Origin: Heterotrichella gracilis
Lineage: Eukaryota > Sar > Xanthophyceae > Tribonematales > Xanthonemataceae
Length of the DNA stretch: 64,000 bases
Reading direction: 5' to 3'
Assembly (NCBI GenBank): GCA_032358255.1
Contig: JAULBX010009991.1
Location: forward strand, 248,001-312,000
The position numbers and the translations under genes are program-made. Position 1 is the first letter of the stretch. Each line of letters begins with the position of its first letter. Shown here in pieces: positions 34,128 through 47,000 of the stretch. A model generated the notes under the pieces. The model worked only from the letters and a program-made list of their open reading frames with translations, was not told the origin of the DNA and made no database searches.

Positions 34128-35632
34128 GCGGGGCAATGGGGCGCGGCGGCTGCACAGGTGGGTGGCGTGGGACCACCATTGGGGGGAAGGGTGGCGGGTG
34201 GTGGAGTGGTGGAGTGGCTCTGGATGGTTGTGGGGACTTGGCAACAACACGATGTAGCTGTCGTGCAACTGGTATGAAGGTGCAGGTGGTGGGGTGGATA
34301 GAGAACAGGGTCCCGCTGTGGGGCTCCACTGAAGCCTGGTAGGGCACTGGCTGGAGGGTTGGCGGTGGTAGTTCCAGACAGGCATATCCCTAGGCATCAC
34401 TGTGGTGCAGTGCACAAGTACCTTTTCTGCTGCAACAGCCTGCAGCGATTATTCACGTAAGCAGACGTCTCACTCCTCGACAAATGCCGTGCACTGTTCA
34501 ACATTAGACTGGGTGGATTATCCGTCCACTGGCCAAGCTTCGATAACCAATACAGTACCGAACCTGAGCAGATGACCGCTACGCAATAATTTCACCGTAA
34601 AACAATTGGGCTTTACTGCTTAGCAACTGTGGAAACCCGAGTGGTAAATGGTCACCTGAAGCTGTGGAGATGCATGCCTTTAACGAATGCATGCATGCAT
34701 ATGCGACGCCACGGAATTGTCACTCTATCCGCGGGCCTGGAATAGCAGATTGACAGATCGTGGGTTACTGAAATCGCCTAAGAGTACGGCGCTGTTCCCG
34801 TCTGCTGCGGCTGTTGCATTGCTGTGCAAGTACGTTCGTGGTCCACAGTACGGTACACAGAGTGGGGTCTAGGGTCTATTAGGATTTCAATTGGATTGCA
34901 GCTCAGCAGTGCTGAGAATGTGTTTGGTTGCTGTCGGATAGCAAAGCTGGTTCCACTCCCAAGAAAGTACGTTTGCATGATGCTCTAGTGTTGGAACACA
35001 GGTCCCTTCCAGAAGGTACTGCGCAGGTACCCACTGACATGGCCAATTCGTTTCTTCGGGGCCCATTTATTACAAAGTCGTAGACAGTTCTACTATTGCC
35101 TGGGCGTACAGCGCGTCAGCAAGCACGTTGTTTGCATCTAGTTGCAAGCAGTAACCATACTATACAGGAATTTATCACAAAAATGGCATGCACAAAAATG
35201 TCACAGTCAATAGAAGATCACTGCCATGAACAGTGGCCTCACTGGTGACACGTAGTAGTTCAAAATTGCACACACAAATTACCACAAGCAAATTCCACGA
35301 TTTTGACCAGTGCAGTAAGAACTGGCGCAATCCCCTGCATAAACCTGGTTTGTCCCACCACCCAACCCAGTGCGCACTGCCACTTAATTTCCATGCAGCC
35401 TCCCACGGGCTTACCCCTCACCGACACACGCACATCCATCCTGCCTGAACCATCCTTCCAATACTATTAAAAATCCCTTGCCCACAAAACCCCATTTGTC
35501 AGCTACACAAGCACCCTCCTCCCCCTTCCTACCCACCAGTGTGCAAGCTCCACAAAAAACCTGGATAAACAAAACCCAGCAAAACAAACCCTGACAAGCA
35601 AAAACAGTTTGCACTGCAGGGCCTGTAGGCTC
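34128..35632. other. Intergenic region between ARA1 and SurE
   Basis: Includes the SurE promoter/leader and the ARA1 3' flank. A 'gcatgcatgcat' palindrome lies near 34687. No other gene, RNA or element can be supported. Confidence 0.5.
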
Positions 35633-38600
35633 CTAAGATACCCCCTCCTCCTCAGCAGTGCCCTGCGTGTCCACCAATGCCCTGCGTTGCACCCTGAGAT
35701 GGCCGAAGCTCGCCGCACCCATCGACGATCCGCCAAACACCGTCGGTCGGTATGACGTCTCCGCCTCGTACTGCTGCACCACGCGGTTGAGGGCGGTCAC
35801 CCCCAGGTGGTCGGAGCGGCCCATGATGCACACAGTGCCTGGGGTAGGGGCGAAAGTGGGCGGGTGAGTGGGTGATTGCTCATAGGCAATGAGTTACACA
35901 GTCACTCACTTGCATGCATTCCATTAAATACAGCAAGCACAGCATTAGCTGTACACAAGGGGTTCCAAGCAGTCTATATCCTGCCACTGATTATACACCT
36001 TGTTGAGGAACCAAGTGCACAGGGGAGTTGCCATGCTCCATGTCCAGCGGCACACCAACATCCAGTGACGTGCAGGACTGCATGCCCACAGCAACACGCA
36101 CACACCAACCACCACACCCCCGCCGCTGCACCTCCACTTCCTCCCCCCGTGATCTTGGCCCCATAAAGGGGCGGTTCCCTCCCCGCCGCGCGCGCCGCCT
36201 CCATCTCCCCCCTCACCAGCGCCACCAGGCGGTCGGTACCTGCCGACCCCAGGCCACAGCGGCTGTAACTGGCATGTGACTGCAGCATGAGCTCCCCCAG
36301 GCACTCGAGGATGTCTGAGCTCTCGCTGGTGGAGGCGGCGACCAGGAGCTGCAGGCAAGTTTGGTACTTGGTTAGTTGGTTAGTTACACGATTTTAGCGT
36401 TATAGCCAGGTTCACAGTCGCCTTGCAGATGCTGCAGCCTGCAATGGGATGTGCTGCAAACGGTGGTGCACCTGGTGTGAGCGGGGTGAGCATTGGTGCT
36501 CAATGTCATAATGTAGAAGGTTGTATTTGATGCCAGGACGCGCAAGATGAACAGATGATAAGCAGTGCCAGGAACCATATGGCACACATGTGCAGAACTG
36601 GCTATAGTGGGTATATTGCTGTAGTTCATGTCGCTAAGTAAGGCAAATAAACGTAGCTTGCGAAGGCCCCCGGTGCACAACACAAGGCTTCGAATATGCA
36701 CAGGATGACCTCCCCATTCACCTGCTGGAAGGTCTTCACCCTTGCGTTCTCATGGATGGGGTGGCTGGTGGGTATCCGCACGCTGTATGTTGTCCCTGGC
36801 TTGACCTCGGTGGCGGTGCACCAGTGGCTGCCATAGGCACGCAGGAAGTCAGAACCCTGTATGGTCTCAGGCAGCTGCGTCTCGTAGGCGTGCAGGAACT
36901 CGCTGGGGCTGACGTTGGCCAGGTAGCCGCCACCTGGCAGCGGGAGGGATGATGTCATGACATGTGGCAGGAGGGCTGGGGAGCTGTGTTGGGCTGGGCC
37001 ACTGTCAGAGGGTGCATGCATGTGATGACTGATTGCGATGGTGATGGTGATAATTGATGATGGTGCGGATCGAAGAAATGATAATGATGGTGGTGGTGGT
37101 GGTTTCGGCTGTCGTAGATTCAGGCACTGCGTTGCCACTGTCTCCAGAGCAAGGTTATAGATTTGATGGTGGCAAGTAGCCAAATTTGCTGCTTTGCCAG
37201 GACTATGTACAAGTGGCGACAAGCAGATGGTCGGCGTAACACTAGGATGGCTAAAAGGATTATCTTGTAACCGTGCTTGTAGCTTATGCCCACACCCAAC
37301 CTGGGCCCTCACCTATCCTCGGCGGCTCCTCCACCACCCCATTCCCAAGGTGGCCCCTGCTCTTTGAAGGTGAACCCTGTGCAGCGCGCGCCTGTGCCTG
37401 CAGGTGACTCAGCATGCGCAGCCCCATGAAGGTTCCCACACGCACTGAACCGTAGTCGGCGCCCCCCACGCTGTGGCGGATGCCTTCGCGAGCAAAGGAC
37501 TAGGTTGGTGATAGAGTAAAGGGTGGGTGAAATCATACGGCACGCATGCCAGAGGGGGTATGTAGACCCGTCAAATATAAATATCCATCTATCCCAAGCC
37601 ATATGGCCGCTCATTGTGAGGAAGTGAGAAACATGTCCAGCCCACCATTGTCCAATTGACAAAATTGCGTACCCCGCCAACCACCTGGAAACAGTGGGCA
37701 GCCCCTGCCTACCCACCCACCCACACCCTCCCACCTGAGTCCATCCCCCAGAAGCGTATGTGGTGTGGGATGGCCACAGTCCCCTGTACCTCTGCGGGTT
37801 GGCACAGCAGCGCAAGCAGCTTGGACTCGCCCCCCAGTGCAGATGCCATCTGGTCCATCACACCGCAAGGGGCACCCACTACCAGGTTCTCAACCTGCAG
37901 AGGGGAGGAAAAAATGGCGCTGGGGTGTAGGTGGGTTTGTGTGTTGACACGGGGGGGGATGGGCAAATGGTGCAGGGGACGGATGGGTCGGGCGTGTTCA
38001 AGATTGCTGCATTGTTTCTTTTACTTGCGGCTTGATATTGTGTTACTCGCCATGCTTGTTTGTTGCATTAATCGGATTAGGTTCCATCAGGTTTCAGGTT
38101 CATCAGGTTTGCATCGCGCTGGATCCGGTTTCTATGCAATCCCCACCCAAAGCGCACAGCAGGGCAAAGCCACCACCTCCAAAAGCGGCAGGTATAAATC
38201 CCCCTGTCCGCCTACTATCCACCGGCCCCCCAACCCACCTTCTGGCACAGCAGCGCCAGCTCCCTCCCCTCCAGCACCAGCCCGTGCGCCGCCGCCAGCG
38301 CCGCCAGCACCGCCACCTCCACCGCCGCTGAGCTGGACACCCCCTTGCCCTCAGGCACCTCAGAGGACACCAGGATGGACAGCGCGTCAGGAACCACCAG
38401 ACCCCTCTCGCGCATGAGCACCAGGATGCCTCCAGCCACGTAGGCGGCCCAGCTGCATGGTGGCGGGGAGGGGGGTTATGGGTTTAGGGTTTAGGGTAGG
38501 GTTATGGGTTACATGTTGGCGGGGAGGGGAGGTTAATGGTGGGATGGGTTGGTATGTGCATGCACCACTACCCCATGATTGTATAGGGTTTTGGGGAGGG

Positions 38601-41600
38601 GGTGGGTGGTGCGGCGGCTGGAGAAGAGTTCGGTATCACAGGGACAGGAAACCAAGCAGGGGCAAATTTAATGGGGACATATTCTACACAGATGCAAGCA
38701 ACGCATGGAGCCACTTTCATGGGGCCATGTTGCTACAGGGATGTACTTGGAAGTTGCACTGCCAGCTGGCTGACCCACGTGGGTACACATATTCCAGCAA
38801 AGCACACCCGCTTCCCCTCCCCATGTCCCTACCTCTGTGCCGGGTCCCTTGCAAAGTATTTTTGTGCCTCCTGGTAGCTGATGGGCTGGCCATCGGCGCC
38901 CATCAGCTCGTCCAAATGCATGTCAAATGTAGGGCCCCGGTTGGTGGTGTCGGCGTGGAAGGACACGATGCGCAGCACTGGGCGGGGACCTGGGGAAGCC
39001 AAATTCCAGGTGAGCTTCGGAGATGAAGTGGCCTGGGAAGCCGGTGCAAGGGGCGATGGGCACATCATGAGTGCCAGGAAAGGTGTTCATAGTATCAATT
39101 CTTACAATTTATGAAATTCTGATGACGAATTCTTTAATTCCTACAATAATTAAATTCAGATGATGAAAATTATTAATTTAATCCATTTATTGAGTAATTT
39201 AATAAATTTCATCATCTGAAATTAACAATTGTAGTATTGAAACTTTTTCCTCCTCTTTTGGGCACACTCTCCAGACTTTCAAATCACAGTTGAACGCCCC
39301 CTTCCCCCCCCCCAGCCCCACCTGCCGCTGCCTGCCTTGCCTCCATGTGCCTCCACAGCCGCTGCCTGGCCACCGGCTGCCGCTGCAGCGCCACGTGGCA
39401 CGCCTCCCGCAGCGGCATCTGCAGCACCAGGCTGCCGCTGTAGTCGCTGATGCCGCCCATCACGTCAAGGCGGCCAGGGGCGCGCGTCACGATCAGGGGC
39501 TCCTACGCAGGCATGGGAGGAATGGTCGTTATGCGCCGAACGGTGCTCATGGACCCGTGAGGGATTGTGTTAAATTTTCTTTGAACAGCGGGCATTGATA
39601 TTAGATAAATGGTTCTGTACTTATAACATTCAAATCTGAAACTGTGAAAAATCTGCTTTTATTTCTGTTTATGAACAGGGCGTGGAAATCATGAGCTGCA
39701 GAAAATGTAAACCCAAATGCCTCTTGTGGACCATTCAGCATCAGCCGCACACCAGCCCCAAATGCGAATGAATTTATTTGAAAGTTTGCTGTTAGTTCTG
39801 CAATAAAATTTCTCCACATAGCCTCCAGTGATTTTCCAAGTCATTGTAAAAGCCAGCGCAGGCTCCCTGGTCATGACTGCAAAACAATCGGATAAATTAT
39901 GCCAAGCCCACCACTATTCATGGCCCCCATCCCACCTCCCATATGAACAGACTGCGAGCTGCCTTGTGCTCAGGCAGCTCACTGTGCGTGGCAGGCTCCT
40001 GAAGCTGGCCTAGGGTTTCCAAGAAGGCTAGGGTGTCGGGCATGCGGCTGAGGTCCACAGTGCCTGCAGCATGGATGGACAAGCTCATACACGGAAGCAG
40101 GATGCCTTGTCTGCTGCATGTTTTGAGGGGGTACAGGGACATGTGGGCTGACCTGACACACACGAACCTCGAAAAGAGCAGCACTTCAAGTGGTGTAAAC
40201 AGCATACAGGACAGTATCTGCACACTGCATGAATAGCCAACAAGCCAGGTACTGGTTCAACCAACCGACTGCCATCCATGGCCAGCATGGCTGCTCCACC
40301 CTGCAAAACATGCACACATGCAGAGCCACACGCGTTGTTCCCTTGCTCACGCTGCAACCCCCCGCTTCAGCTTAGATCGAGCACATGCATGCATCAGCAA
40401 GCTTGTAACAAAATAATCAAATAAATGGAATAAAATTAATCAGCAACGCACACACGCACCTTCCAGCACGTTCCAGCCGTCCACCGCGGCCGCCCCGTCC
40501 TCCTCCCCCCCCTCCGCCTCCGGCAGGCCATGCAGGTGTACTGACAGGGTGCGCTCGTGGTCCTCCCAGCTGGGCAGGTGGCCGCGCGCGTACCAGTCGG
40601 GGACCTCCACCTGGCACCAGTGCCATGTATGTGAGCATGAAATACATGAGATATGAGGCAGGGTGTTATTTCAAAAGTTTTGCTTCCTGAGGCCGATACT
40701 GACTGTGAAAATTTCAGTAGATGACATAGTACAGGTAGCGGCGGAGGTAAAAGACGGGGGTCTCCGCATGGGAAGCATTGACAGCAATGCATGTGAGCAA
40801 TGTTGGCGCACACAGCACGATTAGCAAACCCCCAGGGTACGCCTGCACCATGATGCATTATGCTCCTCCACCCTCATGACCGGGCACAAGCATCGACATG
40901 TCTAAACCACAAGCCTGCCTGTGCACAACATGGCCCGGCATGGACATAACTGCCCCCTGATCGGATGCAAGCATCAAGCACAGCCTGACTACGCACGCGT
41001 CCTAGCAACGCCAGTCGTGCCCCCTTGCCCTCACCTTGCTGGCCCGCTGGTGGTGCCTCTGGAGGATATAACCCCACACAATCGCGTCCCTCAGCCGCAC
41101 GTCCTGTGCCCGCTGCACCTGCGCATCCTCACCGCCACCCGGCGCATTGGGGCCACCCACCCCCCACCCGCGGGCTGTCTTCACCAGGAGATCGGCAACC
41201 ACCTCCGCTCCATTGGTGGGGGAACTGGGAGCATGCAGGCAGTGTTGGTGGTTGGGACCCACGTGGAGGGATGTTAGGGTGTATAAGAGTGTGAGATGTG
41301 GGGTGTGTGGATGGGCAGGTGGTATGGGTGTTGCGTTGACACCTTAAAGGCTCAGCGATTCAGCACCATCCCCCTCCATCCCCTCCGAATGAATTGTGTG
41401 TTAGGCAAGAAATCGGGAGGCACAGTTACAGGCTAAGGTGGAATAGCAAGTAGTGAAACCTCCATCCCCATCTTCCCAACAACGTCCGTCCGCCTCCACC
41501 CCCCCACCTGAAGTTCATGTCCAGCTCCACCGCCGCCTGCAGGTACGCACCCCAGTTGCCCGCCATGAAGTCGCGCCGCTTCATCTCCACGCACGCGCTG

Positions 41601-43590
41601 TGGATCTCCAGCAGCTTGCGCAGAAACGGCTCCTCGTTGAAGTAGTCGCGGCGCACAAACACAAGCGGGGTGGAGGCAGCAAGGCACTCCGACACAGTCC
41701 CGTACCCTATCTTGCCCAGGACGCAGTCTGCTGCGCCAATCTGTACATGGGAAGAGTAAGGAATTGGGGTGGAGGTGGAGAGAGGGGCCATGAGGAGTGG
41801 AATGGGGAGAGTGGGAAATCTGTGGGTGTGCTGGTGGTGGGTCCATCAATCAGATGGCGCATTGGTGCTGGGAACCTCTGGATGGTGCATGTAGTGCATT
41901 AGAATTCTCTGAAATCATGACATGAGGGTCCATGGTTGAATCTGGCTGAAGCTTGGACTGGAACGGCAGGCGATAGCCCATGTGCGGGGACAAATTTGAC
42001 ACTGTGCGCACGCACCAGGTCGGGTGTGTAGATGTCTGCCGGCGCCTGGCTGAAGTTGGGTGGCAGCGGCCCCTTGCTGATTGGCTTGCCCCCGCTGCAG
42101 ATGATGCACTGCCAGCCTGGGGGGAGAAAGTCCTCCTCCATGACCCATGCGCCTGAGGGGTGGCCGCCAAATGTGAACAGCACCAGGCGGGTGTCCATGG
42201 GGATGCCTAGCTCATCGCGCACCTAGGGAGGATTTGGATAGAGAAGTAGGTGATTGGCAGTCAGCCATATCGTCTACCCTGCTAGATGATTTGGTAGTGG
42301 ATTGGTTTGTTGAGTGCATGTGGAGAGCTGTGAGGTGACAGCAAGACCACCACCCAGGCAACTGGTGGCTTGTGTGCAGGTGGAGGGCAGTGAGTTGCGA
42401 GACCACGGACCAGGCATAGCACGTGTGCAGGTCCCAGAGCGGCTGTGCCAACATGTGCCACACAGGCACACAGGGAGTACCACAATGCTACATTCAAAGC
42501 GGTATAAAGGTACAAAAGTGCACACTCCTACCTCCTGTCTGCTGCGCTTTGGGTGCCTGACCACCAGCGGCACGTCCACCACGTGCCTGAAGGCGGGCAT
42601 GGGGCTGTAGCCAGGCAGGCGCAGCAGCAGGTCTGCCTTCGCCAGGTCCTCGGCTATCTGCCACACCACCTGGCGGAAGGAGCTGCCAGCCACGTTGAGG
42701 TATTCCGAGTAGATAAAGTCTGCAGGTGGCGTACGAGGGTTGGGGTTGAGAGCATGGGCAAGTGGGTTGCTTGTGTAGCGGTGGGCATCTTGTGGATATT
42801 TGCGGGGTAAAGCAGAGAAAGAGCCGATTTCACAGGTAACATGGCACCACCGTGCAATATGAGGTTTGGGTGACGAGCGGGCGCTCCAGTAGGATACCCA
42901 TGCATATGGCGCTGCGGGTTGGACTGGCATGACAGCTCAAATGGGTATTACCACGGTTCAAGCTGCGCACCATCACAGACAAGGTTTATGGGTACTCACC
43001 CCAAATGAATTTGGACACACACACACACGGCACCCAAGTAGGGCACCCATGCACATGCGGGTTGACTTGGGCATTACAAGTCGAATGGGTTTTTGCCATG
43101 GTTCAGGCTGCCACAAAGCACAGATCGGTTGATGGGTCCTGAGGTACTCACCCCACGTGAAGTTGGACACACACACGCATGGCACCCCAGCTGCAGCAGC
43201 AGCAGCGCATGCGATGGGGACCACATCTGTCACAACCAAGTCCCCTCCATTCGCCTTTATCCAAGCCACCTCCCTCTCCAGTATCGCCTCCCTCTGGTCA
43301 CCAGCGATCTTCTGGTACTCTTCCAGGGAGCCCTTTCTGTCCACTGTGAATGCATCTAGCTGCTTGGCACCACAGTCCAGCACTGCTTTTCTGAATGAGA
43401 ACTGCTTGGCAGGCACCTCCCGGAGGAATATGGAGGCTGGTACTGCCGTCACCACCACCACGCTGTGACCCAGCTCCACGAGGTGCTTACATATCTCTAC
43501 ACTCCGTGTTGCATGTCCATAGCCGTGCCCTGTGCAGTAGTACAGTATGTTCAGCGGTTCACCGCCCTCCATTGTTGTTCTGCCAAGCAC
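35633..43590 (-). CDS. ARA1: L-arabinokinase (ARA1 type): glycosyltransferase-like plus GHMP kinase domains
   Basis: ARA1 phosphorylates L-arabinose released from cell-wall polymers in the salvage route to UDP-arabinose. Fifteen exons on the minus strand: 43590-43152, 42719-42532, 42222-42016, 41740-41508, 41224-41035, 40610-40460, 40063-39936, 39502-39322, 38989-38833, 38452-38239, 37894-37735, 37483-37313, 36933-36722, 36348-36132 and 35838-35633. They join in phase to 1017 residues, like the plant enzyme. The N-terminal half resembles a glycosyltransferase ([10 protein letters not shown] near residue 23, [28 protein letters not shown]). The GHMP kinase half begins at [12 protein letters not shown] (about 518) with the ATP loop [25 protein letters not shown], and the C-terminal [13 protein letters not shown]. 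One acceptor (at 37484) reads AAG rather than CAG. Two introns contain an exon echo and an AT-rich foldback. Divergent from DDX42 with 422 bp between starts. Confidence 0.96.
39090..39243. repeat. AT-rich foldback (MITE-like) in an ARA1 intron
   Basis: Arms at about 39150-39179 and 39196-39225 ('cagatgatgaaa' and its complement at their cores) match at about 27 of 30 positions, with a 16-nt loop. Flanking sequence repeats parts of the arm ('gaattctttaattcctacaat'). The block is very AT-rich compared with its surroundings. Confidence 0.75.
42910..43040 (-). repeat. Copy of ARA1 exon 1 3' end plus donor and intron start
   Basis: 42991-43034 repeats 43138-43180, the end of exon 1 with its donor ('ggtactcacccca' and 'ttggacacacacac'). 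Flanking intron sequence is duplicated too: 42915-42990 resembles 43048-43137 (for example 'aatgggt' then 'ccacggttcaagctgc' against 'ccatggttcaggctgc'). It is a tandem duplication of roughly 140 bp across the splice site. Confidence 0.85.
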
Positions 43591-44012
43591 AATGCTACCA
43601 CGTCCTATTCATTCTGTCCAGGTGTTATACCTTGCTATAGCTAGCCTGCGCTTTGAAATTGGGCGCTGAGGCTTTCGAGCTGGGCTCCAGCTGGCTCTCA
43701 GGACTAGTCCTTCGCTGGCCCAGGACTGGGACTTCGCGTGTGGCACTGTAGTGCCATTGGGACAAAATACATATTTTAACATATTTCGCCCACTTCAGCT
43801 TATACGTTTAATAGGCAGTACCTTTCGTGCAACCACCTTTCTATGTGCACAAAAACATGTTTGTGGGTATCAGTCGCATCATAGAGTTCGCTCAAATTAA
43901 GATATTGACGTAAATGCATGCATGCGACCGTGTATGCATGCATAGTGAACCTGAGCGGGTGTGGAACTTTGTCGTTCTCCACTTGATGTGAAGGTATCTA
44001 AAGAGATTTACC
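43591..44012. promoter_or_regulatory. Divergent intergenic region between ARA1 and DDX42
   Basis: 422 bp between start codons should contain both promoters. It has a 'gcatgcatgcgac' stretch near 43917 and a second 'gtatgcatgcata' near 43932. No element is assigned. Confidence 0.45.
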
Positions 44013-47000
44013 ATGTCGCACAAGCGCCAGTTTCCATATTGGTCCTCTGTGCCAGAATTTGAGGTGAAGAGGCAGTATACTGGGCCGAACCCTGGGGAGT
44101 ACAACGAGGGTGGACCAAGAGTGTTTGATGGAGGGAAGAACTTCGATGACGTACAAGAGGTACTTGCGTGCTGAAGTGTTGGCTGAAACCTGCCAGTAAC
44201 TTGGGTCTCAAATGCTGACATGCACATGCACCCTGGCAGCAGAGCGCACTGACTGAGCGCACTGAGTTCTACACCTGGACGGAGCAGCAGATCAAGGTAG
44301 GGTTCAAAAGTTGCTGTAAAGGGTTTAACACAGATTTATCACCCTTCCGCTGCCGTAATTATGCACCCATGCGCAGGCCTTCCTAGACCTGAGAGGGGAG
44401 GACTATGATGACTGCCAGAGTATGGGAGACCTGGTGAGTGCTGCCCAACATGACAAGCTGTTCTTGTTACCCTCGCCCCTCACAAAACGCTCCTTCATGT
44501 GTTGCTGCATAAACCTCCTGACAACATAAGCACCCACGCTGTTCCACAACGCCACAGGTGATTCGTGCCCAGCAGTGCGAGATTGCCACTGGCCCCGCAC
44601 CCCCTCCAGGGGGAGGTGCAGATGGCAATAAAGCGGAGGAAGAGGAGGTAAGGCTATCATTTCCCGCCTGAGCAACAACACAATGTGCTCGTACTTCCCC
44701 ACAGCAAGCACAGCACTTCGTACTCCTGGCGCGGCCGTTTTCCCGCGGTCCAGCCGTGCTGCCCTGCCCATGGTCTTCCCAATGATGCAGGAGGTTGACC
44801 CGCTGGATGCATTCATGGCGGAGATGCACGCAGAGATGAAGAGCGCACCTGCTGCGCCTGCCGCCAAGCCCAAGGCTGGCGTTGAGCTGGATGAGGAGAC
44901 GGACCACGTGGCAGACTACATGATAGTGCGACCCGCAACCCACCCTCTCACCCACCCATGGCCTCACCCATGGCAAAAGTAGTTGCCATAGCACCACGCA
45001 TTCCGGCAGTACAGCCAGATTGTTAACATGCATGGACCAATGCAACTACTGGCAGGACCCACCCGTTGCATGGTATTGCTCAGGTTGAGCACATGCACCA
45101 TGGTTCTTGCTTCATTTGGTAAGCGGTGCATGCCGCTCCCCCCGCAGGCGCGCAAGGCCAAGCCCACAGCCACCATGCTCGCCGCAGCCTCCGCAGCAGC
45201 AGCCAGCGGGTATGGGTCGGACGACGAGGTGTATGCCACAGCCCAGGCCATGGGCACAGCTGTGGAGTACGACTCAGATGACAACCCCGTTGTGGTGCGG
45301 ACCAAGGACATTGGGCCCCTGCCTGCGCTGGATCACGAAAATGTGGAGTATGAGGAGTTTTGCAAGGAGTTTTACGAGGAGAAGCCGGAGGTTGCGGCCA
45401 TGAGCATGGCTGATGTGAATGCGCTGCGGCGGCAGCTGGGCGTGCGCACCTCTGGGTTTGATGTGCCCAAGCCCGCCACCTCGTTTGCGCAGTGCGGGTT
45501 TGATGCGCTGCTGATGGGGGCCATCAAGAAGGCAGGGTGAGTGGCCAGCATTGCAGTGAATGGCGGCCATGTGCATATGTCATGTTGCCAGCATGCACCC
45601 AAATGCATGGTACATAAGCATGCGGCGTCATGGGCGGATCAGCGCCATCGGCATGCATCTGCCCATGACGCCCCGCATGCTTATGTACCATGCATTTGGG
45701 TGCATGCTGGCAAACTGCCGCCACATAAACGATTTATCTTTCCAAGTTGCATGCCCCCTCCTGCACCTCCATGCATGGCCAGCAGGCGCCCCAGCCCCAC
45801 TGGGTGATCCGCCCATTGTAGCCTACAGCCTGTGCTATCTGCAGGTATGACAAGCCCACAGCCATCCAGGCGCAGGCCCTACCGGCAGCGCTGTCGGGGC
45901 GAGATGTGCTGGTGCGCAGCATGAAATTTGGTGTACCTTTGCTGCACCTGAAGTGGCAGACAGTCCAAAACAAGCGCATGTGTATTGCCGCATTGCATCA
46001 TGTCGTAACAAATGAATATATTCATTATATTTTTACCCAATGCATCACGCAATTTGAATCACTAGATGCCACCACATTTGGTCTAGCAGTGCCAACTTAT
46101 GCAACTTGACACCATTGAGTGGAATGCCCTAGATGCCTCAAAGCGCTTACCCATGATTCAGTCATGCCTTCTACACATGCCCGCGTACACACACCAGCAG
46201 CCCCACCCTGTGCCCCCGCCCAACACCACCATACACCGCACCTCCAGGGCATCGCCAAGACAGGGTCCGGCAAGACCGCCGCCTTTGTGCTGCCCATGCT
46301 TGTGCACATCATGGACCAGCGGGAGCTTGAGAAGGGCGAGGGGCCCATCGGGGTCATTGTGGCGCCCACCCGCGAGCTGGCAGAGCAGATCCACAAGGAG
46401 GCCAGGCGCTTCAGCAGGCCGTACAACCTGCGGGTGTGCGCTGCGTTTGGGGGCCTGAGCAAGCATGAGCAGTTCAAGGAGCTCAAGGCAGGGTCGGAGG
46501 TGGGTGACGGGGGGGGCAAGGGGGTTTTGAGTTGAAGGGGGTTGGGTTGGGGCTAAGCAAATGGCCTTGAGCTGTGCATAATGGGTATTGTGCTGCAAAG
46601 TAATGCAAGGAGTCAAATAGTGAACGGGCATCAAGTTTAGGTCTTGCAAAGCATATATAGCTTTGAAAACGTCTGCTGCTGCTACCCTTAAATGAGAGTT
46701 GGCCAGACCCCGTTGCACTGCCATGCCATCCCTACATCACTTTACAGGATTCACATACCTTACTGTTAAAGCCCATCCCCCTCTCCTTCCCATCCCCTTC
46801 CAGGTTGCCGTGTGCACCCCTGGCCGCATGATCGACCTTGTGAAGATGAAGGCGTGCACCACCACACGGGTAACCTACTTGGTGTTTGACGAGGCAGACA
46901 GGATGTTTGACATGGGATTTGAGCCACAGGTGCGGGTTGGGGTTTTGTAAGGGAGGGGGCGGATCGGAATGCGCATATCGTGGAGCCTGTAGGAGTTGCC

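Noticed and set aside
36626-37312. Long contiguous minus-strand frame at ARA1
   Set aside because: Only 36722-36933 fits ARA1; the rest is intron read-through (His/Ser/Thr-rich, no family match).
38590-38876. Plus-strand frame in an ARA1 intron
   Set aside because: It overlaps the antisense of ARA1 exon 9 and has no independent support.
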